Shown here in pieces: positions 32,494-41,924 of a stretch of 50,460 nucleotides of DNA. A program made the translations under genes and the position numbers. The notes beneath the pieces were generated by a model. That model was not told the DNA's origin. It saw only the letters and a list, made by a program, of their open reading frames with translations, and did not search any database. Position 1 is the stretch's first letter; each line of letters starts with the position of its first letter. Source of the stretch: Pseudidiomarina aestuarii (GTDB lineage Bacteria > Pseudomonadota > Gammaproteobacteria > Enterobacterales > Alteromonadaceae); assembly GCA_003030745.1 (NCBI GenBank), contig PYVG01000007.1, positions 1 through 50,460 on the forward strand, read 5' to 3'.

Positions 32494-33415
32494 TGCTATG
32501 CGTGCTCAGCAGATAATCGAGACCACCAGTAATAGCTGCAACTTGCGCAACAATGCATTCTTCAGGGTTGGTTTTTGGGCTATCTGGGTATACCTCAGTA
32601 GTCGTCACATAAGGAGCATTGGTCATCCCCATACACAAACCCAGTGGCTTCGCAGCGTAATTAATGACACCCGCTTGTTCCATTGGCACGCCAATAAAAT
32701 TACCTTGATTGTCAGGTTCAGCAATATGCGTAATCGCACCAACGCTGCGAATGATAGCGCCTTGAAAATCAGCCTCTGGGCGGTCGGCGTCCCCCACTAA
32801 ATAAAAGCCATCTGGAATATTCCAGTTGGTATTCACCTTCCCTTCTTTCGCTGCCAGCGCCGGGCGAAACTCCGAGTTATCGGTATCCGTCGTCTCATGC
32901 AGGTCAACATGCATGGCGAAAGGAGTCTCCAGTTGTGCCAGATACTGCATGGGCAACTCTGACTCCAGTACGCCGCTGCCAACCTTAAAGGAACGGTTCG
33001 GGTCAGCTGCAGCAGGATTCCAACGGTTGATGGTTTCATAGCCCCACGGACTCAAACAGGGAAACACGACAATATTGACGCGGTCTTCATAAGCGGTCGC
33101 AGTCGTTTGCAAGAATCGTAAAGCACCATGCACACCACTCGTTTCATAACCATGCACACCGCCAGTTACGACAATCGTTGGCAACTCTGGTTGCCACTGA
33201 CGCGTCTTGACTACGAACAAATCATATTGCCCCACCGCATAATCAAGATGACCATAACACTCCACGGTAAACTGATCTTTTAACGCATCGATAGCAGTCA
33301 CAACATCTTCTACATAAGAGCGTTTCTTGTGTTGCTCACTCAACCATTGCTGCTTTTCCTCCACGCCCCAGGGTTGCCCTTTCGTGCCGATGTGATAGAC
33401 AAATGCCTCTGCCAT
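32486..33415 (-). CDS. M14-family zinc carboxypeptidase
   Basis: A 309-residue cytosolic-looking (no signal peptide) M14 metallopeptidase. Zinc ligands appear as VTGGVHGYETSG (HxxE) and AMHVDLHETTDTD (His); INRWNPAAADPNRSF carries the substrate-binding Asn-Arg pair, and a Glu in the TTTEVYPDSP segment is a candidate general base. The pattern is shared with succinylglutamate desuccinylase-like proteins, but the DPNRSF motif favours carboxypeptidase. GAGG precedes the ATG. First gene of an apparent three-gene operon, divergent from an alpha/beta hydrolase across 108 bases. Confidence 0.82.
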   Translation of the reverse strand: MAEAFVYHIGTKGQPWGVEEKQQWLSEQHKKRSYVEDVVTAIDALKDQFTVECYGHLDYAVGQYDLFVVKTRQWQPELPTIVVTGGVHGYETSGVHGALRFLQTTATAYEDRVNIVVFPCLSPWGYETINRWNPAAADPNRSFKVGSGVLESELPMQYLAQLETPFAMHVDLHETTDTDNSEFRPALAAKEGKVNTNWNIPDGFYLVGDADRPEADFQGAIIRSVGAITHIAEPDNQGNFIGVPMEQAGVINYAAKPLGLCMGMTNAPYVTTTEVYPDSPKTNPEECIVAQVAAITGGLDYLLSTHSSD

Positions 33416-33465
33416 AGAATCCTCTTTTTTTGCGTTGCTGTTTCTGCTCTACTAGATGCTACTAG

Positions 33466-33482
33466 CGCTTATGGAATAAGCG
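33466..33482. promoter_or_regulatory. Inverted repeat between the M14 operon and the hydrolase
   Basis: CGCTTA-TGGAA-TAAGCG is a perfect six-pair inverted repeat in the 108-base divergent region, 41 bases before the hydrolase ATG. It could be an operator; CTACTAG is also repeated directly just before it (33449-33465). Confidence 0.35.
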
Positions 33483-33523
33483 TATCATGGTTCCGCCAAT
33501 CACGGCAGCAGGAGATCAATTCA

Positions 33524-34459
33524 ATGCGTATGATGGGACAACTGGCTTGGTTGTTGTTTGGTGGTATTGCTTTGCTGCTGATTCTTTGGTGGGCACCAGA
33601 TAAACCGGTTCAACAACTGTACACACAATACGCTCAAGCACCCTCGCAGTTTGCTCAAGTGAATGGTCTGACGGTGCATTATCGAATTGAAGGAATGGCT
33701 TCAGCAGCGCCTCCTCTGATACTGCTGCACGGCACGTCAGCGAGTCTCCATACCTGGGATGGTTGGGTGAAAGAACTGCAGGATCAGCGCCAAATTATCC
33801 GCTTAGATTTACCCGGATTTGCACTCACCGGCCCACGCCAAGATGATGATTATCGCGTCGAAACCTATGCGAATTTTGTCGCTGACTTTGCCAGCGCACT
33901 TGGTATCGAGACCTTTGATCTAGGCGGCAATTCCCTCGGTGGCTTTATTGCTTGGAAAACAGCGGAATTTTATCCAGAGCGCGTTTCCAGGCTGATTCTT
34001 GTCGACCCAAGTGGTGGTTACGAGTGGAGTCCTGAAGAATTACCTTTAGGTTTTCGCATTGCTCAAGCCCCAATACTAAGCTATTCCATGGAGTATTTTA
34101 CGCCTAAGTTTATGATTCGTCGTAGTGTCGAGAATGTCTATGGTGACCCGAGCTTAGTTACCGATGAGCTGGTTCAATTGTATTATGATATGACGCTTCG
34201 GGAAGGAAATCGGCGTGCCTTACGGCTAAGGTTTAAACTGCAGCAGTCTCGCGATGAAAGTGAAACATTGCGCACCCTGAGCCAACCAACACTCATTCTT
34301 TGGGGTGGGCGCGACACACTTATTCCGGTAACCAACGCACACAAATACGCGGCCGATATACCCAACAATGTTTTAGTGATCTTTCCAGAACTGGGTCATG
34401 TGCCGCATGAGGAAGCTCCGGCTCAGACAGCCGATGCCGTTAGAGCTTTCTTACGCTAA
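33524..34459 (+). CDS. Membrane-anchored alpha/beta hydrolase
   Basis: A 311-residue alpha/beta hydrolase with an N-terminal anchor helix (LAWLLFGGIALLLILWW), so the enzyme domain is probably periplasmic. ILLHGTSASLHTW forms the oxyanion region, LGGNSLGG the nucleophile elbow (Ser in GNSLGG), LILWGGRDTLIP the acid strand and ELGHVPHEEAP the catalytic histidine. Substrate unknown; lipases, esterases and haloalkane-dehalogenase-like enzymes share the pattern. The ATG at 33524 has GGAG upstream; the longer open frame has neither ribosome site nor family similarity. Confidence 0.85.
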   Translation: MRMMGQLAWLLFGGIALLLILWWAPDKPVQQLYTQYAQAPSQFAQVNGLTVHYRIEGMASAAPPLILLHGTSASLHTWDGWVKELQDQRQIIRLDLPGFALTGPRQDDDYRVETYANFVADFASALGIETFDLGGNSLGGFIAWKTAEFYPERVSRLILVDPSGGYEWSPEELPLGFRIAQAPILSYSMEYFTPKFMIRRSVENVYGDPSLVTDELVQLYYDMTLREGNRRALRLRFKLQQSRDESETLRTLSQPTLILWGGRDTLIPVTNAHKYAADIPNNVLVIFPELGHVPHEEAPAQTADAVRAFLR

Positions 34460-34463
34460 AACG

Positions 34464-34491
34464 AAAAAAGCCACTCCGCATTCGGAGTGGC
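34464..34491 (-). terminator. Intrinsic terminator of sucCD
   Basis: On the minus strand GCCACTCCG pairs with CGGAGTGGC (34491-34483 with 34478-34470) around a four-base loop, followed by six T residues (34469-34464). It also lies five bases after the convergent hydrolase stop. Confidence 0.85.
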
Positions 34492-34522
34492 CCTTAAAGT
34501 CGTGAACACTAAACGAGGCTTA

Positions 34523-35392
34523 CTAGCCTGTTTTTTCACGTAATGCTTTACCAATTTCTGCAAGACTACGTACGGTTTTGACGCCTGCTGCTTCTAATGC
34601 TGCAAACTTCTCATCCGCCGTACCTTTACCACCAGAAATGATAGCGCCCGCATGACCCATGCGCTTACCTGGAGGTGCAGTGACACCAGCAATGTAAGAC
34701 ACAACCGGCTTAGTGACGTTGTTTTTGATGTATTCCGCAGCTTCTTCTTCTGCAGTACCACCAATTTCACCAATCATGACGATCGCTTCGGTTTTAGGAT
34801 CTTTCTCAAACATCGCTAAGATATCGATAAAGTTTGAGCCTGGAATCGGGTCACCGCCGATACCAACACAGGTAGACTGACCAAAACCTTCGTCAGTTGT
34901 CTGCTTCACAGCTTCATAGGTCAATGTACCTGAACGTGACACGATACCGACTTTACCTGGCTTATGAATGTGACCTGGCATGATACCGATCTTACACTCA
35001 CCCGGAGTGATTACTCCTGGGCAGTTTGGACCAATCATCCGGACGCCTTTGTGCGTCAAATATTCTTTCACATACAGCATATCCAACGTTGGAATGCCTT
35101 CAGTGATACAAACGATCAGCTCGATACCAGCGTCTGCAGCTTCAACAATAGAGTCTTTACAGAATGGAGCTGGTACGTAAATAACTGATGCAGTAGCGCC
35201 CGTTTGTTCAACAGCTTCACGCACCGTGTTAAATACTGGCAAACCTAAATGCGTTTGACCGCCTTTACCTGGAGTTACGCCGCCAACCATTTGCGTTCCG
35301 TAAGCAATCGCTTGCTCAGAGTGGAACGTACCTTGGCCGCCGGTAAAACCTTGGCAAATAACTTTAGTATTCTTATCGATCAAGATAGACAT
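34523..35392 (-). CDS. sucD: Succinyl-CoA synthetase alpha subunit
   Basis: Alpha subunit of succinate-CoA ligase, which makes ATP or GTP from succinyl-CoA in the TCA cycle. The 289 residues equal the E. coli length. [15 protein letters not shown] binds CoA, and the phosphohistidine lies in [15 protein letters not shown] near the C-terminus; [20 protein letters not shown] is the central signature. The ATG overlaps the sucC stop (TAATG) and follows AGGAGG, so subunits are made in step. The gene ends before a clear intrinsic terminator. Confidence 0.97.
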   Translation of the reverse strand: MSILIDKNTKVICQGFTGGQGTFHSEQAIAYGTQMVGGVTPGKGGQTHLGLPVFNTVREAVEQTGATASVIYVPAPFCKDSIVEAADAGIELIVCITEGIPTLDMLYVKEYLTHKGVRMIGPNCPGVITPGECKIGIMPGHIHKPGKVGIVSRSGTLTYEAVKQTTDEGFGQSTCVGIGGDPIPGSNFIDILAMFEKDPKTEAIVMIGEIGGTAEEEAAEYIKNNVTKPVVSYIAGVTAPPGKRMGHAGAIISGGKGTADEKFAALEAAGVKTVRSLAEIGKALREKTG

Positions 35393-36558
35393 TATTGACC
35401 TCCTGCCGCAGCAACCACTTTATCAGCAGCATCAGACAAGCTCTCAGCTGCAATAATATTGAGGCCACTTTCCGCTAACTTCTGACGACCCAATTCTGCG
35501 TTGTTACCTTCTAGACGTACAACTACAGGAACTTTCACGCCAACTTCTTCCACTGCACCCATAATACCTTCGGCAATCATGTCGCAACGGACAATACCGC
35601 CAAAGATGTTAACGAGTACGGCTTTGACAGCCTTGTCAGACAGGATGATTTTAAATGCTTCAGTAACGCGCTCTTTGGTCGCACCGCCGCCTACATCAAG
35701 GAAGTTTGCTGGCTGACCGCCTGCTAACTTAACGATGTCCATGGTACCCATAGCCAAACCTGCACCATTGACCATACAGCCAATGTTGCCGTCCAATGCT
35801 ACGTAGTTGAGTTCCCATTTAGCAGCTTGTGCTTCACGCTCGTCTTCTTGCGAAGGATCGTGCATTTCACGAATCTTCGGCTGACGATACAAGGCGTTAC
35901 TATCAATGTTGATTTTGCCGTCTAAGCAATGCAGGTTACCTTGCTCAGTAACAACTAGCGGATTGATTTCCAACAACGCGAAATCATACTGCTCAAACAT
36001 TTTGGCTAAACCAAGGAAGATCTTGGTGAACTGCTTCACTTGATCCGCGTTCAAGCCTAATTTGAAACCAAGCTCACGACCTTGATATGGCTGTGCGCCA
36101 ACCGTTGGGTCGATGATCGCTTTCAGAATTTTTTCAGGTGTTTCTTCAGCAACTTTCTCAATCTCAACGCCACCTTCAGTTGATGCCATGAACACGATTT
36201 TACGCGTCGCACGGTCAACAACAGCACCGAGATAAAGCTCTGAGCCGATATCAGTCAAGCTCTCAACCAAAATTTTGGCAACTGGCTGGCCATTTGCATC
36301 CGTTTGATAGGTCACAAGGTTTTTGCCGATCCAGTTGTTCGCAAATGCGCGAACGTCGTCGAGGCTAGAGACCAATTTCACGCCGCCCGCTTTACCGCGA
36401 CCGCCTGCGTGTACTTGGGTTTTCACTACCCAACGCTCACCACCAATTTTCTTTGCAGCTTCAACGGCTTCTTCCGCAGTGTCTACTGCGTAGCCTTCTG
36501 ATACTGGCAAACCAAACTCTCTAAAAAGTTGTTTGGCTTGATACTCATGCAAGTTCAT
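35392..36558 (-). CDS. sucC: Succinyl-CoA synthetase beta subunit
   Basis: ATP-grasp beta subunit of succinate-CoA ligase, 388 residues as in E. coli. [19 protein letters not shown] opens the protein, [18 protein letters not shown] is the nucleotide loop, [18 protein letters not shown] the metal site, and [17 protein letters not shown] the subunit contact with the SucD phosphohistidine. GGAAG precedes the ATG. It is separated from sucB by 137 bases that contain a terminator-like hairpin, unlike the few-base spacing within sucA-sucB, so sucCD may be partly independent of sucAB. Confidence 0.97.
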   Translation of the reverse strand: MNLHEYQAKQLFREFGLPVSEGYAVDTAEEAVEAAKKIGGERWVVKTQVHAGGRGKAGGVKLVSSLDDVRAFANNWIGKNLVTYQTDANGQPVAKILVESLTDIGSELYLGAVVDRATRKIVFMASTEGGVEIEKVAEETPEKILKAIIDPTVGAQPYQGRELGFKLGLNADQVKQFTKIFLGLAKMFEQYDFALLEINPLVVTEQGNLHCLDGKINIDSNALYRQPKIREMHDPSQEDEREAQAAKWELNYVALDGNIGCMVNGAGLAMGTMDIVKLAGGQPANFLDVGGGATKERVTEAFKIILSDKAVKAVLVNIFGGIVRCDMIAEGIMGAVEEVGVKVPVVVRLEGNNAELGRQKLAESGLNIIAAESLSDAADKVVAAAGGQ

Positions 36559-36644
36559 GATGCTCTTCCGATTCGTTTGAACAACTTAAGCAGCCACCGT
36601 GGCCACTACCCGAAAATCGCGCGCATTTTACAGCTTTGCGTGCG

Positions 36645-36686
36645 AAAAAGACAGCCGCCGGGAAGATTTCTCTTGGCGGCGGCTGT
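36645..36686 (-). terminator. Terminator-like hairpin between sucB and sucC
   Basis: On the minus strand, upstream of sucC: ACAGCCGCC (36686-36678) pairs with GGCGGCTGT (36659-36651) around an 18-base loop. It is followed by TCTTTTTCG, with five T residues opposite 36649-36645. The long loop may lower efficiency and allow partial read-through from sucAB into sucCD. Confidence 0.6.
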
Positions 36687-36695
36687 GTATTTTCT

Positions 36696-38267
36696 TTACA
36701 CGTCTAACAACAGACGTTGTGGATCTTCCAGTAACTCTTTAATGGTTACCAAGAAGCCGACAGATTCTTTCCCGTCGATAATACGATGATCATAAGATAA
36801 GGCTAAATACATCATCGGTAGGATTTCAACTTTCCCATCTACCGCCATTGGGCGATCTTGGATTTTGTGCATCCCCAAAATGGCGCTTTGTGGTGGATTC
36901 AAAATAGGCGTCGATAACAATGAACCGAACACACCACCGTTGGTGATTGTGAAATTACCACCCTGCATATCGTCCATGGTCAATTTACCATCACGACCTT
37001 TCAGAGCTAAATCACGAATCCCATTTTCGATGTCAGCAATGCTCATTTTATCAGTGTCACGCAATACCGGTGTAACCAGACCACGCGGCGTTGATACCGC
37101 AATGCTGATATCGAAATAGTTGTGATAAACAATATCATCACCATCAATCGATGCATTGACGTCTGGGAAACGTTTCAGGGCTTCAGTCACCGCCTTCACG
37201 TAAAAGCCCATAAAGCCTAGGCGCGTATCGTGACGTTCTTCAAATACGTCTTTGTATTTTTTACGCAAGTCCATGATTGGCTTCATGTTGACTTCGTTGA
37301 ACGTTGTCAGCATTGCTGTGGCATTCTTCGCCTCTAACAAACGCTTCGCAATAGTCTTGCGCAGACGCGTCATTGGAACGCGTTTCTGGTCACGGTCGCC
37401 CGCTTTCGCTGGTGCCGCAGCTGGCTGAGCAGCTGGAGCTTCTTTCTTACCACCGTCTTTCATGTGTTTCTCTACATCTTCCTTCGTGACTCGACCACCT
37501 TTACCGGTGCCCTTGATATCTGCAGCTTTCAAGTTGTGCTCAGCGAGTAAACGGCGCACCGCTGGGCCTGCGACATCGCTATCCGAGTCATCATCTGAAC
37601 TCGACTCTGGTTCCGCTGCTTTGTCGTCACTTTGATTCGACTGAGCGTCAGCACTACCGCCTGCTTCAACGATACCAATCACGTCATCAGCACCAACAGT
37701 GGCACCTTCTTCGTGTTTAATTTCAGCTAATACACCATCAGCTGGAGCAACCACTTCAAGCACAACTTTGTCAGTTTCGATATCTACTAGGTTCTGGTCA
37801 CGCTTCACCGCGTCGCCAGCCTTCACATGCCAAGTGGCAATAGTTGCATCCGCAACAGACTCAGGCAGCGTAGGTACTTTGACTTCCAGCTTTTCACCAC
37901 TGCCTGAACTTTTCGCAGCAGGCTTTGGAGCTTTCTCGTCCTTCGATTCGTCTTTTGACTCTTCTTTCGGCTCTTCTTTAGCGTCAGCTTTACTGTCTTG
38001 CTTCGAGTCAGATTTCGCGGCTGCGCCATCACCCTTCTCAAGCTTGCCGATCACTTCTTCAGCACCGACGGTTGCACCCTCTTCAGCGATAATCTCGCCA
38101 ATGACACCATCTTCTGGCGCTACCACTTCGAGAACCACTTTATCGGTTTCAATATCGACCAAATTCTGATCGCGCGACACTTTGTCACCTGGCTTGACGT
38201 GCCAAGTAGCGACTGTTGCATCAGCAACAGATTCAGGGAGTTGAGGAACTTTTATATCAATAGCCAT
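36696..38267 (-). CDS. sucB: 2-oxoglutarate dehydrogenase E2 (SucB) with two lipoyl domains
   Basis: Dihydrolipoyl succinyltransferase core of the 2-oxoglutarate dehydrogenase complex. At 523 residues it is about 120 longer than E. coli SucB (405), because it has two lipoyl domains: residues 6-78 (Lys43 in ETDKVVLEV) and 130-202 (Lys167 in the identical ETDKVVLEV). A Lys/Glu/Asp/Ser-rich linker lies between them. The E3/E1-binding domain follows ([21 protein letters not shown]), then the catalytic domain ending in [16 protein letters not shown]. The ATG at 38267 follows AGGTGA; the TTG two codons earlier is not used. It starts 13 bases after sucA. Confidence 0.95.
   Translation of the reverse strand: MAIDIKVPQLPESVADATVATWHVKPGDKVSRDQNLVDIETDKVVLEVVAPEDGVIGEIIAEEGATVGAEEVIGKLEKGDGAAAKSDSKQDSKADAKEEPKEESKDESKDEKAPKPAAKSSGSGEKLEVKVPTLPESVADATIATWHVKAGDAVKRDQNLVDIETDKVVLEVVAPADGVLAEIKHEEGATVGADDVIGIVEAGGSADAQSNQSDDKAAEPESSSDDDSDSDVAGPAVRRLLAEHNLKAADIKGTGKGGRVTKEDVEKHMKDGGKKEAPAAQPAAAPAKAGDRDQKRVPMTRLRKTIAKRLLEAKNATAMLTTFNEVNMKPIMDLRKKYKDVFEERHDTRLGFMGFYVKAVTEALKRFPDVNASIDGDDIVYHNYFDISIAVSTPRGLVTPVLRDTDKMSIADIENGIRDLALKGRDGKLTMDDMQGGNFTITNGGVFGSLLSTPILNPPQSAILGMHKIQDRPMAVDGKVEILPMMYLALSYDHRIIDGKESVGFLVTIKELLEDPQRLLLDV
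37662..38252 (-). repeat. Duplicated lipoyl-domain coding segments in sucB
   Basis: Codons for residues 6-78 (38252-38034) and 130-202 (37880-37662) encode nearly the same 73-residue domain; [20 protein letters not shown] is identical in both. The copies are 124 codons apart, in the same orientation. Confidence 0.8.
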
Positions 38268-38280
38268 GGTCAAATATCAC

Positions 38281-41088
38281 CTATTTAATGGTTAGCGCGT
38301 CATCGACTAATTGGGTTTGCTGTTTCGTGTGCTCTGACAAATAACCCACCGCTGGAGCAGCCGACGCCGCTCGTCCTGCGTAAGTCAATGCAGCACCCTT
38401 TGGAATTGCTGCCCAGAAGTTGTGTTGGCTACTGTACCAAGCACCTTGGTTCTGAGGCTCTTCCTGACACCAAACAAAATCTTTTACATGCTGATAATCT
38501 TTCAAAATTTCAGCAACTTCTTCAGCTGGGAACGGATACAACTGCTCTATCCGAACAATCGCAACATCGTCTTGTTCACGCTTGCGACGCTCTTGCAGCA
38601 GATCGTAGTACACTTTCCCCGAACAGAACACGACTCGTTTGACTTTCTTCGGCGCCAACTCATCCACTTCCGCAATAGCGTTCTGGAATACACCGGTTGT
38701 CAATTCTTCCAGCTCAGAAACCGCTAACGGATGGCGCAGAAGTGATTTCGGCGTCATGACAATCAACGGGCGCCGCACCGGACGCAATTGCTGCCGACGA
38801 ATCATATGGAATACCTGCGCAGGCGTCGTTGGCACACAGACTGACCAGTTGTGATCCGCAGACAACTGCAAGAACCGCTCTAAGCGCGCAGAGCTATGCT
38901 CTGGGCCCTGGCCTTCATAACCATGCGGTAGCAACAACGTGAGGCCACACAAACGACCCCATTTCTGCTCACCTGAACTCAAGAACTGGTCAATGACCAC
39001 TTGCGCGCCATTTACGAAGTCGCCGAATTGCGCTTCCCACATCACCAGTGCTTTTGGCTCTGCTGTTGCGTAGCCGTATTCAAAAGCAACGACTGCAGCT
39101 TCTGAGAGTACGGAGTCATAAATTTCAATCTTGCCTTGGCCATCACGAATATTATTCAACGGCATGTAGGTCGATGCATCATCTTGGTTATGCAGCACCG
39201 CATGTCGATGGAAGAACGTTCCACGACCACTGTCTTGACCCGTCAGACGAATATGAACGCCTTGATCAACCAAAGTGGCGTAAGCCAAGGTTTCCGCAAA
39301 GCCCCAGTCGGCTGGCTTGTCACCGGCAGCCATTTTCAGGCGTTCGTCGTAAACCTTACCAACCCGAGAATGCAATGCGTGTGAGTCAGGAACCGTACTG
39401 GCTGCTTTCCCTAATGCTTTCACTTGTTCGAGACTGATTTTCGCGTCGTATTCAACGTTCCATTCGTTATCAATGAACGGTTTCCAGTCCGATGAATGAC
39501 TCTTCATCTCACGGAATTCATCAACGACAATCTCACCCTTATCGAGCAAGTCGCGATAATCACTGACCAGTTGTTCCAGGTCTTTGTCTTTAATGACACC
39601 GTTGTTCAACAAGCGCTCAGCGTAAACTTCGCGCGGCACTGGATGCTGTTTCACTTTTGCATACATCAACGGCTGCGTAGCACTCGGCTCATCCGCTTCG
39701 TTGTGGCCATGCCGACGATAACAAACCAGGTCAATCATCACGTCGCGTTGGAACGTGTTGCGATAATCTAATGCTAACTGAGTGACAAACACCACGGCTT
39801 CAGGATCATCCGCATTCACGTGGAATATTGGCGCCTGCACCATCTTTGCAATATCCGTACAGTATTGTGTAGAGCGGCTATCTTCACGTTTAGATGTGGT
39901 GAAACCAACTTGGTTGTTGATCACAATGCGAATCGAGCCGCCCACTTGGAACGCGCGGGTCTTCGACATGTTGAATGTTTCTTGCACGATGCCTTGCCCA
40001 GCAATAGCGGCATCACCGTGAATGGTAATCGGGAGGACTTTCGAGCCTGTGCAATCGCCAAGGCGATCCATACGCGCTCGAACTGAGCCCATCACCACCG
40101 GGTTCACGATTTCTAAGTGCGACGGGTTGAACGCGAGCGCTAAGTGAACATCGCCACCTTTAGTCGCGAAATCAGATGAGAAGCCCATGTGATACTTCAC
40201 ATCGCCCGAGCCTTTATTAACCGCATGCTTACCGGCAAACTCGTCGAATAAATCGGCTGGCTTTTTACCCAGCACGTTGACTAACACGTTGAGTCGGCCA
40301 CGGTGGGCCATACCGATAACCACTTCCTTACTGCCTTGCTCACCGGCACGGTGAATCAATGCCTTGAGCATTGGTACCAAGCTGTCGCCGCCCTCTAAAC
40401 TGAAGCGTTTAGCGCCAGGGAACTTGGAGCCTAAATATTTTTCTAAGCCATCAGCTGCAACCAACTCTTTAAGAATACGCTGCTGCAGGTCTTGACTGAA
40501 TTCAGGACGCCCCAACACACCTTCTAAACGCTGCTGAATCCAACGCTTCTCGCGCGTGGAGACAATGTGCATGTATTCTGCACCAATAGAGCCGCAATAG
40601 ATTTGGTTGAGAGTCTTGTGAATATCACCGAGCTTCATCGTGTCTTTGCCAACGGCTAAAGACCCAACGTTAAATTCTTTATCATAATCGTCTTTCGACA
40701 ATTCATGATGCTCGAGAGTTAAATCTGGAACTGTAGGCTGCTTCCATAAATCGAGCGGATCCAGATTCGCATGCTGATGACCGCGGAACCGGTAGGCATT
40801 GATGAGCTGGAGTACTTTGACTTGCTTTTGATCGGGCGCTGCTGCAACCGCGGTTCCAGCTTGCTTAAACTTATTTTTTGCAGCTTCACGAAATTGTTCG
40901 CGAATCGTGCTCAGTTTGGTATCTGCACGACCGTCATCGCTCGGCAACTGATCAAAAAAGTGGCGCCATTCGTCGCCTACCGCCGTTGGATCGTCAAGGT
41001 AAACCTCAAATAGCTCCTCAACATAGGCCATATTACCACCAGCCAGGTGGGAGGATTCTAGCCAGGCTTGCATTACGCCATCTTGCAT
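38281..41088 (-). CDS. sucA: 2-oxoglutarate dehydrogenase E1 component
   Basis: Thiamine-diphosphate-dependent decarboxylase of the 2-oxoglutarate dehydrogenase complex. It has 935 residues (E. coli 933). The N-terminal segment GGNMAYVEELFEVYLDDP is the E2-contact region. VVIGMAHRGRLNVLVNVLGK and GDAAIAGQGIVQETFNMS bind cofactor, HFNVNADDPEA-like IFHVNADDPEAV the metal, and FGDFVNGAQVVIDQF and the LTLLLPHGYEGQGPEHSSAR loop complete the active site. AAGGAA lies just before the ATG at 41088. The 101 bases between it and sdhB hold a promoter candidate and a strong hairpin. No E3 gene (lpd) is in the window. Confidence 0.97.
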   Translation of the reverse strand: MQDGVMQAWLESSHLAGGNMAYVEELFEVYLDDPTAVGDEWRHFFDQLPSDDGRADTKLSTIREQFREAAKNKFKQAGTAVAAAPDQKQVKVLQLINAYRFRGHQHANLDPLDLWKQPTVPDLTLEHHELSKDDYDKEFNVGSLAVGKDTMKLGDIHKTLNQIYCGSIGAEYMHIVSTREKRWIQQRLEGVLGRPEFSQDLQQRILKELVAADGLEKYLGSKFPGAKRFSLEGGDSLVPMLKALIHRAGEQGSKEVVIGMAHRGRLNVLVNVLGKKPADLFDEFAGKHAVNKGSGDVKYHMGFSSDFATKGGDVHLALAFNPSHLEIVNPVVMGSVRARMDRLGDCTGSKVLPITIHGDAAIAGQGIVQETFNMSKTRAFQVGGSIRIVINNQVGFTTSKREDSRSTQYCTDIAKMVQAPIFHVNADDPEAVVFVTQLALDYRNTFQRDVMIDLVCYRRHGHNEADEPSATQPLMYAKVKQHPVPREVYAERLLNNGVIKDKDLEQLVSDYRDLLDKGEIVVDEFREMKSHSSDWKPFIDNEWNVEYDAKISLEQVKALGKAASTVPDSHALHSRVGKVYDERLKMAAGDKPADWGFAETLAYATLVDQGVHIRLTGQDSGRGTFFHRHAVLHNQDDASTYMPLNNIRDGQGKIEIYDSVLSEAAVVAFEYGYATAEPKALVMWEAQFGDFVNGAQVVIDQFLSSGEQKWGRLCGLTLLLPHGYEGQGPEHSSARLERFLQLSADHNWSVCVPTTPAQVFHMIRRQQLRPVRRPLIVMTPKSLLRHPLAVSELEELTTGVFQNAIAEVDELAPKKVKRVVFCSGKVYYDLLQERRKREQDDVAIVRIEQLYPFPAEEVAEILKDYQHVKDFVWCQEEPQNQGAWYSSQHNFWAAIPKGAALTYAGRAASAAPAVGYLSEHTKQQTQLVDDALTIK

Positions 41089-41113
41089 CGCTGTTCCTTC
41101 ACACTCGTTTCAC

Positions 41114-41146
41114 AAAAAAATAGCCATCCGGGCTGGATGGCTATTT
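41114..41146 (-). terminator. Intrinsic terminator/attenuator between sdhB and sucA
   Basis: On the minus strand AAATAGCCATCC (41146-41135) and GGATGGCTATTT (41129-41118) form a twelve-pair stem with a five-base loop, running into seven T residues (41120-41114). The T-run ends only 25 bases before the sucA start codon. Confidence 0.85.
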
Positions 41147-41164
41147 CGATACAGCACGCCCATT

Positions 41165-41194
41165 ACTATAGCAAATCATCGCCAAATGATTAAA
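41165..41194 (-). promoter_or_regulatory. Promoter candidate for sucAB, upstream of the hairpin
   Basis: On the minus strand, TTTAAT (41194-41189) and TATAGT (41170-41165) are 18 bases apart, the latter preceded by TGC, an extended -10. The -35 overlaps the sdhB stop codon. A transcript from here would carry the terminator hairpin in its leader. Confidence 0.4.
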
Positions 41195-41909
41195 TGGCGC
41201 GATTCAATAGCATGGATTTGATGTGTCCAATAGCCTTTGTCGGATTCAATCCTTTCGGGCACACGTTTACACAGTTCATGATGCCGTGACAACGGAACAC
41301 ACTGAATGCATCATCAAGGTCGTCGAGGCGCTGCTCAGTGGCTGTATCACGGCTATCAATCAAGAAGCGATAGGCGTGTAAGAGACCGGCAGGACCGACG
41401 AACTTGTCTGGATTCCACCAAAATGATGGACACGACGTCGAACAGCACGCACACAGAATACACTCATACAAACCGTCGAGCTTCGCGCGCTCTTCAGGAG
41501 ATTGCAGACGCTCACGTGCTGGTGGTGTCTTGTCGTCATTAATGAGATACGGCTTAATTTTTTCGTACTGCTTGTAGAATTGACTCATATCTACAATCAA
41601 GTCACGGATAACGGGTAAGCCCGGTAACGGCCGAACCACAACTTTCTTGCTGCCACCATTAAGAGCTGACAACGGTGTGATACACGCCAAACCGTTTTTG
41701 CCGTTCATATTCAAACCGTCAGAACCACACACACCCTCACGGCATGAGCGACGGAATGCTAAAGTCGGATCTTGCTCTTTTAACTTCAGCAAGACATCCA
41801 GCACCATCATGTCACGCCCTTCTTCCACTTCCAGCGTGTAATCTTTCATGTAGGGTGCGTTATCAACATCCGGGTTGTAACGATAAACTGAAATTTTCAA
41901 CGTCTTCAT
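41190..41909 (-). CDS. sdhB: Succinate dehydrogenase iron-sulfur subunit
   Basis: Electron-transfer subunit of respiratory complex II at the cytosolic face of the inner membrane. The 239 residues (E. coli 238) hold three clusters. The [2Fe-2S] ligands are in FRRSCREGVCGSDGLNMNGK and LACITP (the second ligand is Cys followed by x4 Cys and Asp/Cys), and the [4Fe-4S] and [3Fe-4S] ligands are in YECILCACCSTSCPSFWWNP and FRCHGIMNCVNVCPKGLNP. The ATG at 41909 follows AGG at eight bases; the GTG three codons earlier lacks one. It begins 15 bases after sdhA. Confidence 0.97.
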   Translation of the reverse strand: MKTLKISVYRYNPDVDNAPYMKDYTLEVEEGRDMMVLDVLLKLKEQDPTLAFRRSCREGVCGSDGLNMNGKNGLACITPLSALNGGSKKVVVRPLPGLPVIRDLIVDMSQFYKQYEKIKPYLINDDKTPPARERLQSPEERAKLDGLYECILCACCSTSCPSFWWNPDKFVGPAGLLHAYRFLIDSRDTATEQRLDDLDDAFSVFRCHGIMNCVNVCPKGLNPTKAIGHIKSMLLNRAI

Positions 41910-41924
41910 CGTTTTCACCTAATC

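Noticed and set aside
36575..36581. GTTTGAA before sucC as a PsrA site
   Set aside because: Only one arm is present; the other side reads CGGAAGA on the minus strand.
38388..40086. Several plus-strand open frames of 80-150 codons opposite sucA
   Set aside because: They mirror the codon usage of sucA on the other strand, lack ribosome sites and have no recognisable protein features.
41089..41113. A PsrA half-site (CACTCGTTTC) just before sucA
   Set aside because: It shares the right arm and spacer of the gltA box, but the left arm is not conserved (TCAC for AAAC).
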